Origin: JBMNNS01 sp050942625 | GTDB lineage: Bacteria; Bacillota; Dethiobacteria; DTU022; UBA8154 | Direction of reading: 5' to 3' | DNA length: 14,553 nucleotides | NCBI GenBank assembly: GCA_050942625.1 | Contig: JBMNNS010000038.1 | Location: 1-14,553, forward strand | Shown: positions 6,448 through 13,328 of the stretch, piece after piece | Position numbering within the stretch: position 1 is the stretch's first letter | Layout of the letters: each line of letters starts with the position of its first letter | Translations under genes and position numbers: made by a program | The notes under the pieces: generated by a model | The model's database searches: none | Seen by the model: the letters and a program-made list of their open reading frames with translations, nothing else | Told to the model about the DNA's origin: nothing

Positions 6448-7026
6448 TCAGCCTGAGAGAGCATAAAATGGTTCTTCAAACTCCACACCGTAACCGTACT
6501 GCCATTCTCCCCCGGCTGCGGGAAAGTGCTCTCTCACCACTTTCCCCTTCATGCTGGTGGAAACATCCCTTTCCTTGTTCAGGGGTATTTCAAAGAAGAG
6601 CTGGAGCTCACTCATCAGCTGCAGGGGGGTTTTCACCATAAGAAGTACCCCACCTCGCGAAATGTTCAGGATCATTCCCTCCTTAAAACTGTCAAAGTCT
6701 ACCTTTTCAAACAGAAGGATGTATTCCGCCCTGTAATTAACGGGAAATCTCTCGAATTTCCTGCGCTGCCAGCGCTGTTTCTCGCCCAGCCGCTTAAGAT
6801 TGTAGGTACCGCCTTTGCAAGCTTCCAGCACGGATGCCCGTATAATATAGAGGGCGTCCTCCCTTTGGGGAGTCTCCAACTCGATCTCGTCACCGGGATT
6901 TAAGCCCAGATCTGATAACAAAACCAATGAAATTTCTCTTTCGCCTGCGTTCAATATATCTGCATCACCGGAAACATTCTTTTTTCTATCAATTATCTTG
7001 ACCCGGTTCCCGGGTGTTAATAGCAT
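6448..7026 (-). CDS. PilZ domain cyclic-di-GMP receptor (YcgR/YpfA-like)
   Basis: A protein of 192 residues with an N-terminal YcgR-N-type beta domain (about 1-82) and a C-terminal PilZ domain (about 84-190). The c-di-GMP binding signature is intact: RRKFER at 88-93 (R89-xxx-R93) and NISRGG at 121-126 (N-x-S-x-x-G). Family members bind c-di-GMP and act on flagella or surface processes in the cytoplasm. The ATG at 7026 is preceded by GAGGTGA, a good ribosome site. The gene stands alone, downstream of the sortase terminator (7177-7200), with its own promoter candidate and phased repeats upstream. With the GEMM-I riboswitch it makes a second c-di-GMP output in the locus. Its target, perhaps flagellar motor or export control, cannot be told from sequence. 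Confidence 0.9.
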   Translation of the reverse strand: MLLTPGNRVKIIDRKKNVSGDADILNAGEREISLVLLSDLGLNPGDEIELETPQREDALYIIRASVLEACKGGTYNLKRLGEKQRWQRRKFERFPVNYRAEYILLFEKVDFDSFKEGMILNISRGGVLLMVKTPLQLMSELQLFFEIPLNKERDVSTSMKGKVVREHFPAAGGEWQYGYGVEFEEPFYALSG

Positions 7027-7058
7027 TGGGGGTTCACCTCGTTTTTACATTTTCATTT

Positions 7059-7087
7059 ATTCTAATAACAGGCACACATACTTTCAC
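7059..7087 (-). promoter_or_regulatory. Candidate sigma-A promoter of the PilZ gene
   Basis: On the - strand GTGAAA (7087-7082) and TAGAAT (7064-7059) are separated by 17 bases and lie 33 bases from the ATG at 7026. TAGAAT matches TATAAT at 5 of 6 positions; the -35 matches at 4 of 6. TCCAAAAG at 7090-7097 sits directly upstream of the -35. Confidence 0.4.
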
Positions 7088-7089
7088 CA

Positions 7090-7152
7090 TCCAAAAGTTT
7101 GCAGTTTTATCATTAAAAAGAATTATTTTAATCTTATCCAAAAGAATTATTT
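7090..7152 (-). promoter_or_regulatory. Phased direct repeats upstream of the PilZ gene
   Basis: On the + strand AAAAG occurs at 7093, 7116 and 7140, spaced 23 and 24 bases. The last two are full copies of AAAAGAATTATTT (7116-7128, 7140-7152). Two copies carry TCCAAAAG (7090-7097 and 7137-7144). A similar pair occurs at 8662-8697. About two helical turns between copies suits a protein binding array for an activator such as the linked response regulator, or phased curvature. Confidence 0.45.
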
Positions 7153-7176
7153 CGTGGCAGGAATTTCAAACAAATG

Positions 7177-7200
7177 AAAAAACCGGCAGTAAATGCCGGC
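7177..7200 (-). terminator. Intrinsic terminator after the sortase gene
   Basis: On the - strand CCGGCA (from 7199) pairs with TGCCGG across a 5-base loop and is followed by six T (7182-7177). It lies 75 bases after the sortase stop and ends the long - strand cluster before the PilZ gene. Confidence 0.88.
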
Positions 7201-7274
7201 GGATATCTTATGCGGTTAGCTGTTAAAGCAGAAAATAGTTGTTCGAATTTTACTTTGTAGAAAGCATCCGGTAC

Positions 7275-7922
7275 TCACTCTGTTTCCAACCTGGCCTGAA
7301 CGATTAAGCGGTTTACCGGATTTACACTGTAAAGAGGGTCACAGGTATAAAGCGTAAGAATCCTGTCACCCTCATCGACTTCAAAAATAGAAGTGTCACC
7401 CACTTCGACAATTAATGTTCTGCAGACCACATAGTGGTATAGTTCACCATCTTTAGTGCTTATTGTTATACGGTCCCCGGGCTCCATTTCGTCAAGGCGA
7501 TTAAAAAAACGCCCGTAGGTGTGGCTTCTGTGAGCGGTAAGCACCGTATTCCCCAATTCGCCAATCCCTGCTGTCCCATCCAGCAGTCCGGCTCCGACTC
7601 TAAGAATAGCTTTGCTCGTTCCTCTCAGGATAGGAAGCTTAAGATTTATTTTTTCTATCTCCAAAATCCCCAGTGTATTCCGGAGTATCGTTTCGCTTTC
7701 ACTACTAAAGTTTGCCTCATTTTCGTTTTCCTCAAAATTAACTTCTGTTTCATCCAGTTCCGCACCGATGTCTTTCTCCGTGTTCATATTTTCCTGCAAG
7801 TGCCCCGCCCCCCACTTGCTAAATATCTTTTGCTGCCAGTAGCAGGTATATGCCCTGTCAAGCAGTGGGTAGAGCAGAACTAAAACACCGGTTATGATTA
7901 AGATTAAGGACAATCTTCTCAT
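7275..7922 (-). CDS. Class D-like sortase (cysteine transpeptidase)
   Basis: A protein of 215 residues. Residues 4-22 form an N-terminal membrane anchor, then an acidic Glu/Asn-rich spacer to about 80, then the sortase domain (about 84-213). The catalytic elements are intact: His131 in VLTAHRS, Cys194 in LTLYTCDP and Arg205 in VNRLIV. The TLYTC and NRLIVQARL endings resemble class D enzymes. Sortases cut LPxTG-like signals and attach proteins to the cell wall, working outside the membrane. The ATG at 7922 has only a weak AAGG 11 bases upstream. A strong AAGGAG lies some 55 bases further up with no usable start after it. The gene is last in the - strand cluster. No LPxTG-type substrate is visible in the window; the truncated proteins meeting near 4245 are candidates. 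Confidence 0.9.
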   Translation of the reverse strand: MRRLSLILIITGVLVLLYPLLDRAYTCYWQQKIFSKWGAGHLQENMNTEKDIGAELDETEVNFEENENEANFSSESETILRNTLGILEIEKINLKLPILRGTSKAILRVGAGLLDGTAGIGELGNTVLTAHRSHTYGRFFNRLDEMEPGDRITISTKDGELYHYVVCRTLIVEVGDTSIFEVDEGDRILTLYTCDPLYSVNPVNRLIVQARLETE

Positions 7923-8018
7923 TTTGTAGAAGCCTTTTTATTTTTTCTTTTTTCTTTTTAATTATGCTCTTTTTAATATCTCCTTATAAAATGCGTTCTA
8001 TGTTCACTGGCGCTTTAT

Positions 8019-8543
8019 TTACTCCGCTACTGAGATTACAGATAATGTACCACTTGCGAAAACCGGGCTTTCATCTTTGATGTTAAAAGATACCGCTATA
8101 CTGGCAGTTTCGCCTGGAAAAAGCGAAGCATAATTATCTTTGTTTTCTCCATCAACTACCATAACGATACCGGTTTCTGAAGAAGAACCGGGCTCCCGTG
8201 CCTCTAAATTTAAATATGGTATACCCATGTTTTTAATGGCAAAGTTAACAGTTTCTGCAGAATTATTTTTAACAGTAAATAAATGTGGCCATTGCCATTC
8301 GCTATTAGCGGGAAGTCCTTCACCACCGCTGAAATCAAAATATAAGACACCATCCTCAATGGTACAAAATCTACCTGCCTCTGCCAAATCCTCCGCCGGA
8401 ATAAGAGCAAGCAGCGCCTCATTGGTGGATACTACTTTCAAAACGGCAGGACTGTGAACAACCGCAGCGGAATAACACATTGCGGCAGTAACACACGCTA
8501 ACACGATCAAGAGCATGAGAAACAAAACAGTCGCCTTCCTCAA
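8019..8543 (-). CDS. Small secreted protein, paralogue of the 13315-14064 protein
   Basis: The frame is open to a GTG at 8552, but GAGGGTGG is placed correctly for the TTG at 8543 (MRKATVLFLMLL), so I choose that start (174 residues). Residues about 2-25 form a signal peptide followed by CYSAAVVHSPAVLKVVSTNE. This closely parallels SYSSMWVDNPASLEIVSAGS in the 13315-14064 protein. The rest is a beta-rich domain with LYFDFSGG, HLFTVKNNSAETVNFAI and LFPGETASIAVSFNI, a C-terminal pattern like TasA-type domains. It resembles DUF1102-like secreted proteins encoded beside signal peptidases in archaea and Clostridia, a recalled likeness only. It lies between the signal peptidase and sortase genes and is probably an exported substrate of one or both. 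Function unknown. Confidence 0.78.
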   Translation of the reverse strand: MRKATVLFLMLLIVLACVTAAMCYSAAVVHSPAVLKVVSTNEALLALIPAEDLAEAGRFCTIEDGVLYFDFSGGEGLPANSEWQWPHLFTVKNNSAETVNFAIKNMGIPYLNLEAREPGSSSETGIVMVVDGENKDNYASLFPGETASIAVSFNIKDESPVFASGTLSVISVAE

Positions 8544-8583
8544 TAAATCCACCCTCTTTTTTAGATAATAATGACTGTACCCG

Positions 8584-8613
8584 CTTATAACACCGGATAA
8601 TTTATTTTAACAA
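8584..8613 (-). promoter_or_regulatory. Candidate promoter of the 8543 gene
   Basis: On the - strand TTGTTA (8613-8608) and TATAAG (8589-8584) are 18 bases apart, about 40 bases before the start. The matches are 4 of 6 and 5 of 6. The 150-base gap after the signal peptidase suits an internal promoter. Confidence 0.4.
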
Positions 8614-8661
8614 TTCCAACATAGCATTGCACCATTCTAAGGATTAATCTGCTATGATCAG

Positions 8662-8697
8662 AAAAGATTATTTCCATATACTCCAAAAGTATTATTT
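8662..8697 (-). promoter_or_regulatory. Direct repeat pair resembling the PilZ upstream repeats
   Basis: On the + strand AAAAGATTATTT (8662-8673) and AAAAGTATTATTT (8685-8697) are 23 bases apart. The second copy reads TCCAAAAGTATTATTT and differs by one base from TCCAAAAGAATTATTT at 7137-7152. Both arrays precede - strand genes, suggesting a shared regulator. The AT-rich background makes this tentative. Confidence 0.45.
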
Positions 8698-8702
8698 TTT
8701 AT

Positions 8703-9794
8703 TCATCTGCTGATGAGCTCGGCGATCCGGCTGATTTTCTTCCGCCATACCTTCACCAGGCGCTTCCTCTGGCGCGGCTCTAAATACGGCAGGGCCATCA
8801 GCGGAAGGGCCGGAACAAGGGAAACGACAACGAAGGCCAGCCAGAGATTTATATCCGCCAGGAAACGTATCACCGCAAATGGAAGGAAGGGCATGAACAT
8901 GCCAATATAAACACTTGCCTGATGGATCCCCGGCACCTCTGCGTTCAATATAGCGATAACCTCGGCGATGTCCCCTTTTCTCAGCCGAAAGACGTTCTGC
9001 TGCAATGTTAGCTGCGGATCATTCGAGACAGCGTAATAAAAGGATGGTATAGAGCCTTCATTCTTCAGCTCTGCCAGAGTCAGTTCCCTGGAAGTACCCA
9101 GCTCCAGCACGCCCACACTGCTCCCCATAAGCACCCCGGGGTTATCCTCTACCCCAAAGGGGAAGGTAAGGAAAAGGCTCCCCATAAGCATCAAGGCACC
9201 CATTAACATAGCAAAAGCCGCACCGCCAAAAAAGTAAAGCTGGCTTTTCTGCAGGGCTTCTTTTTTTCGCTTTTTCTTTGATTTAAATATTTCGTCCGCC
9301 AGGAGAACTACGGCCAGAACCCCCAGCATTACCGGCAAAAGAATGGGGTCCTGCAACTTCTCCTCCAGTAGTAGAGGAATATAACCCAGAAGGGGGATCT
9401 TCAGCGGCTGTGGCCCAATCGTCGGTACTACTCCGGCTATCCACTCCGCCTTCACAGGCGGATAGTGGCTTCCTACCTGGTCAGTTTCCTCGTTGGCATC
9501 TCCTTTAGTAATAAACCCCCCGCCCGGATCAACCTCCACAATACGGTGCATCGTCCAGTCACGGATGCCATCCTCCTCGGAGCGGAAAACAATAATCTGA
9601 CCGGGAGAAAAACCCGTATGCTCGCCCGTGGGGAGAATAAAAACCAAATCTCCCCGGGTAAAGACAGGAACCATGCTCCATGTCCTTATTGAAACGGCAA
9701 GTGTAGGTTTCTGGCGCAAGAGGGTCGCTAGGGGAGATATAACCAGTATGGCTATGATGATGATAAATAAATAATTTCCGAGTTTCTTGTGCAT
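8703..9794 (-). CDS. ER-type (SipW-like) signal peptidase I with C-terminal membrane extension
   Basis: A protein of 363 residues. Residues 7-27 form an N-terminal membrane segment. Then come RTWSMVPVFTRGDLVFI with catalytic Ser40, TMHRIVEV with His83 where bacterial-type enzymes have Lys, and TKGDANEETD at 96-105. The Ser/His pair marks the ER/archaeal type, which includes SipW of spore-formers that processes TasA-like precursors. Residues about 150-363 are an extra part with several membrane segments (about 150-168, 187-211, 300-345) and a roughly 85-residue extracytoplasmic region in between, making it about twice the length of SipW. GGAAGG before the ATG at 9794 gives a good ribosome site. 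It follows the response regulator directly. Its substrates are very likely the AWFTD-type proteins in this window (inference). Confidence 0.9.
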   Translation of the reverse strand: MHKKLGNYLFIIIIAILVISPLATLLRQKPTLAVSIRTWSMVPVFTRGDLVFILPTGEHTGFSPGQIIVFRSEEDGIRDWTMHRIVEVDPGGGFITKGDANEETDQVGSHYPPVKAEWIAGVVPTIGPQPLKIPLLGYIPLLLEEKLQDPILLPVMLGVLAVVLLADEIFKSKKKRKKEALQKSQLYFFGGAAFAMLMGALMLMGSLFLTFPFGVEDNPGVLMGSSVGVLELGTSRELTLAELKNEGSIPSFYYAVSNDPQLTLQQNVFRLRKGDIAEVIAILNAEVPGIHQASVYIGMFMPFLPFAVIRFLADINLWLAFVVVSLVPALPLMALPYLEPRQRKRLVKVWRKKISRIAELISR

Positions 9795-10456
9795 CGCCGG
9801 CCTTCCACATCCTTCTTATTTAAATGGAATGCCCTCGTCCCGCTCCCTGCCCATTCCCCGGGAGAAGGCATAGAGGGCTGCCTGTGTGCGATCTTGAATT
9901 CCAGTTTGTCCAGGATGCTGCAGACATGTTTCTTTACTGTATTTTCACTGATAAAAAATTTTTTCGCAATGCCTTTATTGGTTAAACCCTGCGCCAGCGA
10001 CTCGAGGATTTCCAATTCCCTTTTGGTTAATTCCTTAAGAGAATCATCCTCCCCTTTCATAACCGAGTCGATAACTTCCGGGTCATAATAACGCCGTCCC
10101 CGAGCTACAAGCCTGATGGCACTGATGAACTCATCGGGAAGGGCATCTTTAAGAATATAACCCTCGACATTTTCGGCGATTGCATCTGATACTTCTTTTT
10201 GCGAGGCAAAGGAAGTCAGAATAACAAAGCGGCAGCCGGGCACCTTTTTCCGGGCCTGCCTGATCAACTCCAGGCCACCACCCCCGGGCATCCTCATATC
10301 TACAATAGCCAGATCCGGCTTTTTCGCAGAGATCAACTCCACACCTTCCGGACAGGAGGCAGCCATGCCCACCACTTCCATATCCTCTTCCATGCTGAGG
10401 CTCTGTTCCAGTCCCTGACGTACTACGGGATGGTCATCAATCAGTACAATTTTCAC
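9752..10456 (-). CDS. NarL/DegU-family response regulator with apparent C-terminal frameshift
   Basis: The receiver domain (1-120) has Asp7/Asp8, phosphoacceptor Asp53 in IVDMRMP, Thr81 and Lys103. The LuxR-type HTH (about 141 onward) has LTKRELEILESLAQGLTNKGIA and ISENTVKKHVCSILDKL. The GTG start at 10456 overlaps the kinase stop (GTGA), so the pair is translationally coupled. After LEFK (residue 188) the frame gives an unrelated tail of 46 residues that runs 43 bases into the signal peptidase gene. One extra base there restores DRTQAALYAFSRGMGRERD, normal for the family, with a stop at 9818-9816 just before the signal peptidase, for about 213 residues. This is a one-base deletion or sequencing error near 9893-9896. 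It probably regulates this cluster. Confidence 0.9.
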   Translation of the reverse strand: MKIVLIDDHPVVRQGLEQSLSMEEDMEVVGMAASCPEGVELISAKKPDLAIVDMRMPGGGGLELIRQARKKVPGCRFVILTSFASQKEVSDAIAENVEGYILKDALPDEFISAIRLVARGRRYYDPEVIDSVMKGEDDSLKELTKRELEILESLAQGLTNKGIAKKFFISENTVKKHVCSILDKLEFKIAHRQPSMPSPGEWAGSGTRAFHLNKKDVEGRRCTRNSEIIYLSSS

Positions 10457-12189
10457 AATAACTGTTCCTCCTTTCTGGCAACCCTAACAGCGTTTGAGAT
10501 ATAATTATCTGCCCCAACGATACAAGAAACTACTGTTCCCTTTCCAGGGCTGCTTTCTATTGAAAGGCTTCCCCCCATACTTCTTGCCAGCTCTTTCATG
10601 TTAAGAAGCCCCAGGCCATTCTTACCCTCGTGCTGATATTTTTCAAGATCGAATCCCTCGCCATTATCAGCTATAATTAACTTAATGGTTCCGTTTTCCC
10701 CTTTTAAAAAAACCTGGATACTGCTGCAGTTGCCGTGCCGGACGGCGTTGCCAGTAGCCTCCCTGATAATACGGTAAAGAGAGTTCCTGGTTATGGATTT
10801 TAAGGAGCTTATATTTCCCTGGCAGCTAAATTCGATAGAGACATCATTTAACTGCCCCAGATCAGTGAGGTATCGCTGAACATCCTCCAAAAAGGGCTCC
10901 TTTTTATTTTTGCGCGTGCTCATGCAGTAAATCGATGCTCTAAGATCCTTAAGGCTTCTTTGAGCCGTCTTCTGCAGAAGCTTAAGCTGGCTAATGACAG
11001 CCTCATCCAGGTCCTCCTTTTTAATTAACATATCCAGCCCATAGACCAGGCCAAAGATGTTTTGGGTAACATTGTCATGAATTTCTCCGGCAATGCGATC
11101 CTTTTCCTCGATAAGCAACAGTTTTTCCGACAGGGATTCCTGGGCGCTTTTTTCCAGGGCTACAGCGCAGAGATCCGCCAGGAAAGTAAGGGTTTGCTCC
11201 ACCTTATCCAGAGCTTCCCCCCTGCCAAGGTAAAAGGCGGAGAGCACACCAAAAACGTTCACGCTTGATTTAATGCGTACAGTCACCAGGGCACCCGGCT
11301 TTTGCTCTTTCGCATCAAAGAAACTTTGCACGTTAACTTCCGAAGTGGACTGTTTTTTCTCAAACTCCTTTTTAATATAAGGGTACCAGTTTTTCTCCGG
11401 AAACACATCCCTGGGACCCCTGACGGCAAAGTAACTTTTTTTCTCCGGGTTCGACAGCCCCTTTTCAGTTTCTATCCAGACGATTACTTTCTTTGCCCCT
11501 GTCAAGGCCCTGCTGTAGGAAGCAAAAAGGCTGACAATTTCCTGGGGATCGCTGTTATGGGAAAAGACTTCTACAGCCCCATAGAGGGATTTGATATGCT
11601 GGATCTGCTTTTCCATGATCTGTGCCTGCCGGGAGAGCTTCACGATCAAGAAGTTAAACAACTGACCCCCGAGGGTGATGAGAACAAAAATAACGACCAG
11701 GTAGGCACGATCCGGCCAGAACACAAAAGACGCCCCTGACGCATCCGGCCCGTATATATTAAACTGCTGTAATAAAGCGGAGCAAAAGAGAAAAGCACCC
11801 ATCAAAGCCCAGCAAAAATATGCCGGCGCAAGCGTAACGGCGAGAAGGATCGGGTTGACGGCATACCAGAGGAAAGGGCTGTCCAGGCCGCCGGTTAAAA
11901 TAAGAATAAAAGAAAGCCCGCTAGTTTCTACAAAGAGAAAGAGTTTCTTTCCCCAGGTACTCCCATTTTCATTGTTATAAAATCTGATAAATAAAAATGC
12001 TTCCAGGAGCAAGCAAAAACAAACCCCCGCTTTTAGGTAGAGAGGTGAAGGTGGAGGACCGCATAAATAGAAGCCAGATGTTATAAACAGCGAAATATAC
12101 CGGTAATAGCTGAGCAGTGAAGCCAGCTCCAGGTTATCCCAATACAATTTTTTTTTCAAGGAATTCAGGTATTTATTAAAAAAATGCAA
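10453..12189 (-). CDS. Membrane sensor histidine kinase with GAF-like domain, HisKA_3 (NarX/DegS) family
   Basis: A protein of about 578 residues. Several N-terminal membrane segments (about 28-182) are followed by a coiled-coil-like linker and a GAF-like domain (about 200-345). The HisKA_3 dimerisation box is EKDRIAGEIHDNVTQN with phosphoacceptor His371. The ATPase domain has EATGNAVRHGN, DNGEGF (508-513) and GLGLLNM (525 on). It autophosphorylates and passes phosphate to the response regulator overlapping its 3' end by four bases. The start is uncertain: the frame begins with TTG at 12189, but GGGAGAGGA lies six bases before an in-frame CTG at 12198, so CTG may be used. It sits 56 bases after the DUF5305-like gene. 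The signal sensed is unknown. Confidence 0.92.
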   Translation of the reverse strand: MHFFNKYLNSLKKKLYWDNLELASLLSYYRYISLFITSGFYLCGPPPSPLYLKAGVCFCLLLEAFLFIRFYNNENGSTWGKKLFLFVETSGLSFILILTGGLDSPFLWYAVNPILLAVTLAPAYFCWALMGAFLFCSALLQQFNIYGPDASGASFVFWPDRAYLVVIFVLITLGGQLFNFLIVKLSRQAQIMEKQIQHIKSLYGAVEVFSHNSDPQEIVSLFASYSRALTGAKKVIVWIETEKGLSNPEKKSYFAVRGPRDVFPEKNWYPYIKKEFEKKQSTSEVNVQSFFDAKEQKPGALVTVRIKSSVNVFGVLSAFYLGRGEALDKVEQTLTFLADLCAVALEKSAQESLSEKLLLIEEKDRIAGEIHDNVTQNIFGLVYGLDMLIKKEDLDEAVISQLKLLQKTAQRSLKDLRASIYCMSTRKNKKEPFLEDVQRYLTDLGQLNDVSIEFSCQGNISSLKSITRNSLYRIIREATGNAVRHGNCSSIQVFLKGENGTIKLIIADNGEGFDLEKYQHEGKNGLGLLNMKELARSMGGSLSIESSPGKGTVVSCIVGADNYISNAVRVARKEEQLL

Positions 12190-12245
12190 ATAACGCAGGG
12201 GGGATCCTCTCCCTCTCTGTCTAAAAATTTTTCCTTATTATTTAT

Positions 12246-13328
12246 TTAATCGGAATTAATAGTGTAAAAATAAAGAGTATCTCCATCAATTACATAAAAA
12301 TGAACTGATTTTTCCTCAAAGCCCTCGCGTTCATTAACCTGCAGGATCGGCGTCTCCTTTTCATCGGCTATTTTGAGTAGATCCTTAAAGCTGGCCATTT
12401 CTACCTTGAGGCTGCTTTCGGGAAGAAGCTTTATACCACGGGCCATCACTATTCTGCTGCGATAACGTTTCCTGATCTGGCGTACCCTGCCGGCAAAGCT
12501 ATCCGCTGCACCATTTGTTTTCTTAGCCTGGGAGGAGTAAGAAATGCCTCCGAAAAGGAGGAGAACAGCCAGAACAGAAGTAAATAATATTCTTCCTGTC
12601 GAAGCGGCCAGAGGGAAACCAAAAACACTCATATAATTCACTGTAGAAACCGTATCCCTGGATTCTTCTGTTGTTTCGTGGAGCAGCTCTCCCCTGGGTT
12701 CTATCAACGCATTAGATAAAGCAAACTCGTATTCACCTGTAAGATCACCACTTTCCTGGGTATCTTCACCAGCAGAAGAAGTATTTGACGACAAAACACT
12801 TTTGATCACCAGGCTGTACCCCTCACGGGGCCTAACCTCAATTTCTTTTATAATAGTTTCAGCCAGCTCGGTCGCCTCTTCCAGAGGGAGTGTAAAGTTA
12901 GAACTAAATCTAATAATCCCTTCCCCCTGCTCCAGGACAGTTGTTTCCGGCCTCAACCCGAGCTCCTTTTCCCACTGCCCCGGGGAGCGCACAAAGAGAT
13001 TAACGAGCAGATTCCCTTCGGGCTTAAGATCAGGATTTACTTCGATTTCCCCGATAACCTGAAAATCTATTCTGGCCGTAACATTTTTTAAGTAGCTTTC
13101 CAGCCCTGCCGGCAAGGACGAACCTTCAGCATAAAGGATGGAAGGGGCTGTAAATACTTTATAATCGTAGATAATCCTTTGAGTTTTGCTCTGTTGCAAG
13201 ATATCCTGTGATTTTACAGGCACAGTTTGCCAGGCTTTGACGGTCATTACTCCAAAAAATATGATAAGGACGATAATAACAACCGGTAAAACAAGTTGAT
13301 TATTTTTGACGCTATTATTCTTTTTCAA
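12246..13328 (-). CDS. DUF5305-like membrane protein
   Basis: A protein of 360 residues. A short basic N-terminus leads to a membrane segment (11-31), an extracytoplasmic domain (about 32-240), a second membrane segment (about 242-262) and a cytoplasmic tail with basic QIRKRYRSRIVMARG. The tail ends in VEMASFKDLLKIADEKETPIL, then SVHFYVIDGDTLYFY. This two-membrane layout with a Lys-Ile-Ala-Asp-Glu motif near the end matches what I recall of DUF5305 proteins, which occur beside ER-type signal peptidases in archaea and Clostridia. The start is TTG, preceded by AGGAGAGG, and it overlaps the upstream gene by 14 bases, so translation is probably coupled. Function unknown; it may aid export or assembly of the small secreted proteins. 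Family call moderate, gene certain. Confidence 0.75.
   Translation of the reverse strand: MKKNNSVKNNQLVLPVVIIVLIIFFGVMTVKAWQTVPVKSQDILQQSKTQRIIYDYKVFTAPSILYAEGSSLPAGLESYLKNVTARIDFQVIGEIEVNPDLKPEGNLLVNLFVRSPGQWEKELGLRPETTVLEQGEGIIRFSSNFTLPLEEATELAETIIKEIEVRPREGYSLVIKSVLSSNTSSAGEDTQESGDLTGEYEFALSNALIEPRGELLHETTEESRDTVSTVNYMSVFGFPLAASTGRILFTSVLAVLLLFGGISYSSQAKKTNGAADSFAGRVRQIRKRYRSRIVMARGIKLLPESSLKVEMASFKDLLKIADEKETPILQVNEREGFEEKSVHFYVIDGDTLYFYTINSD

Noticed and set aside
8676..8700. Small inverted repeat ATACT-AGTAT followed by T residues on the + strand after the signal peptidase
   Set aside because: Only five pairs, and the T run lies on the strand opposite to the gene, so it cannot terminate it. 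It is better explained as part of the direct repeat pair.
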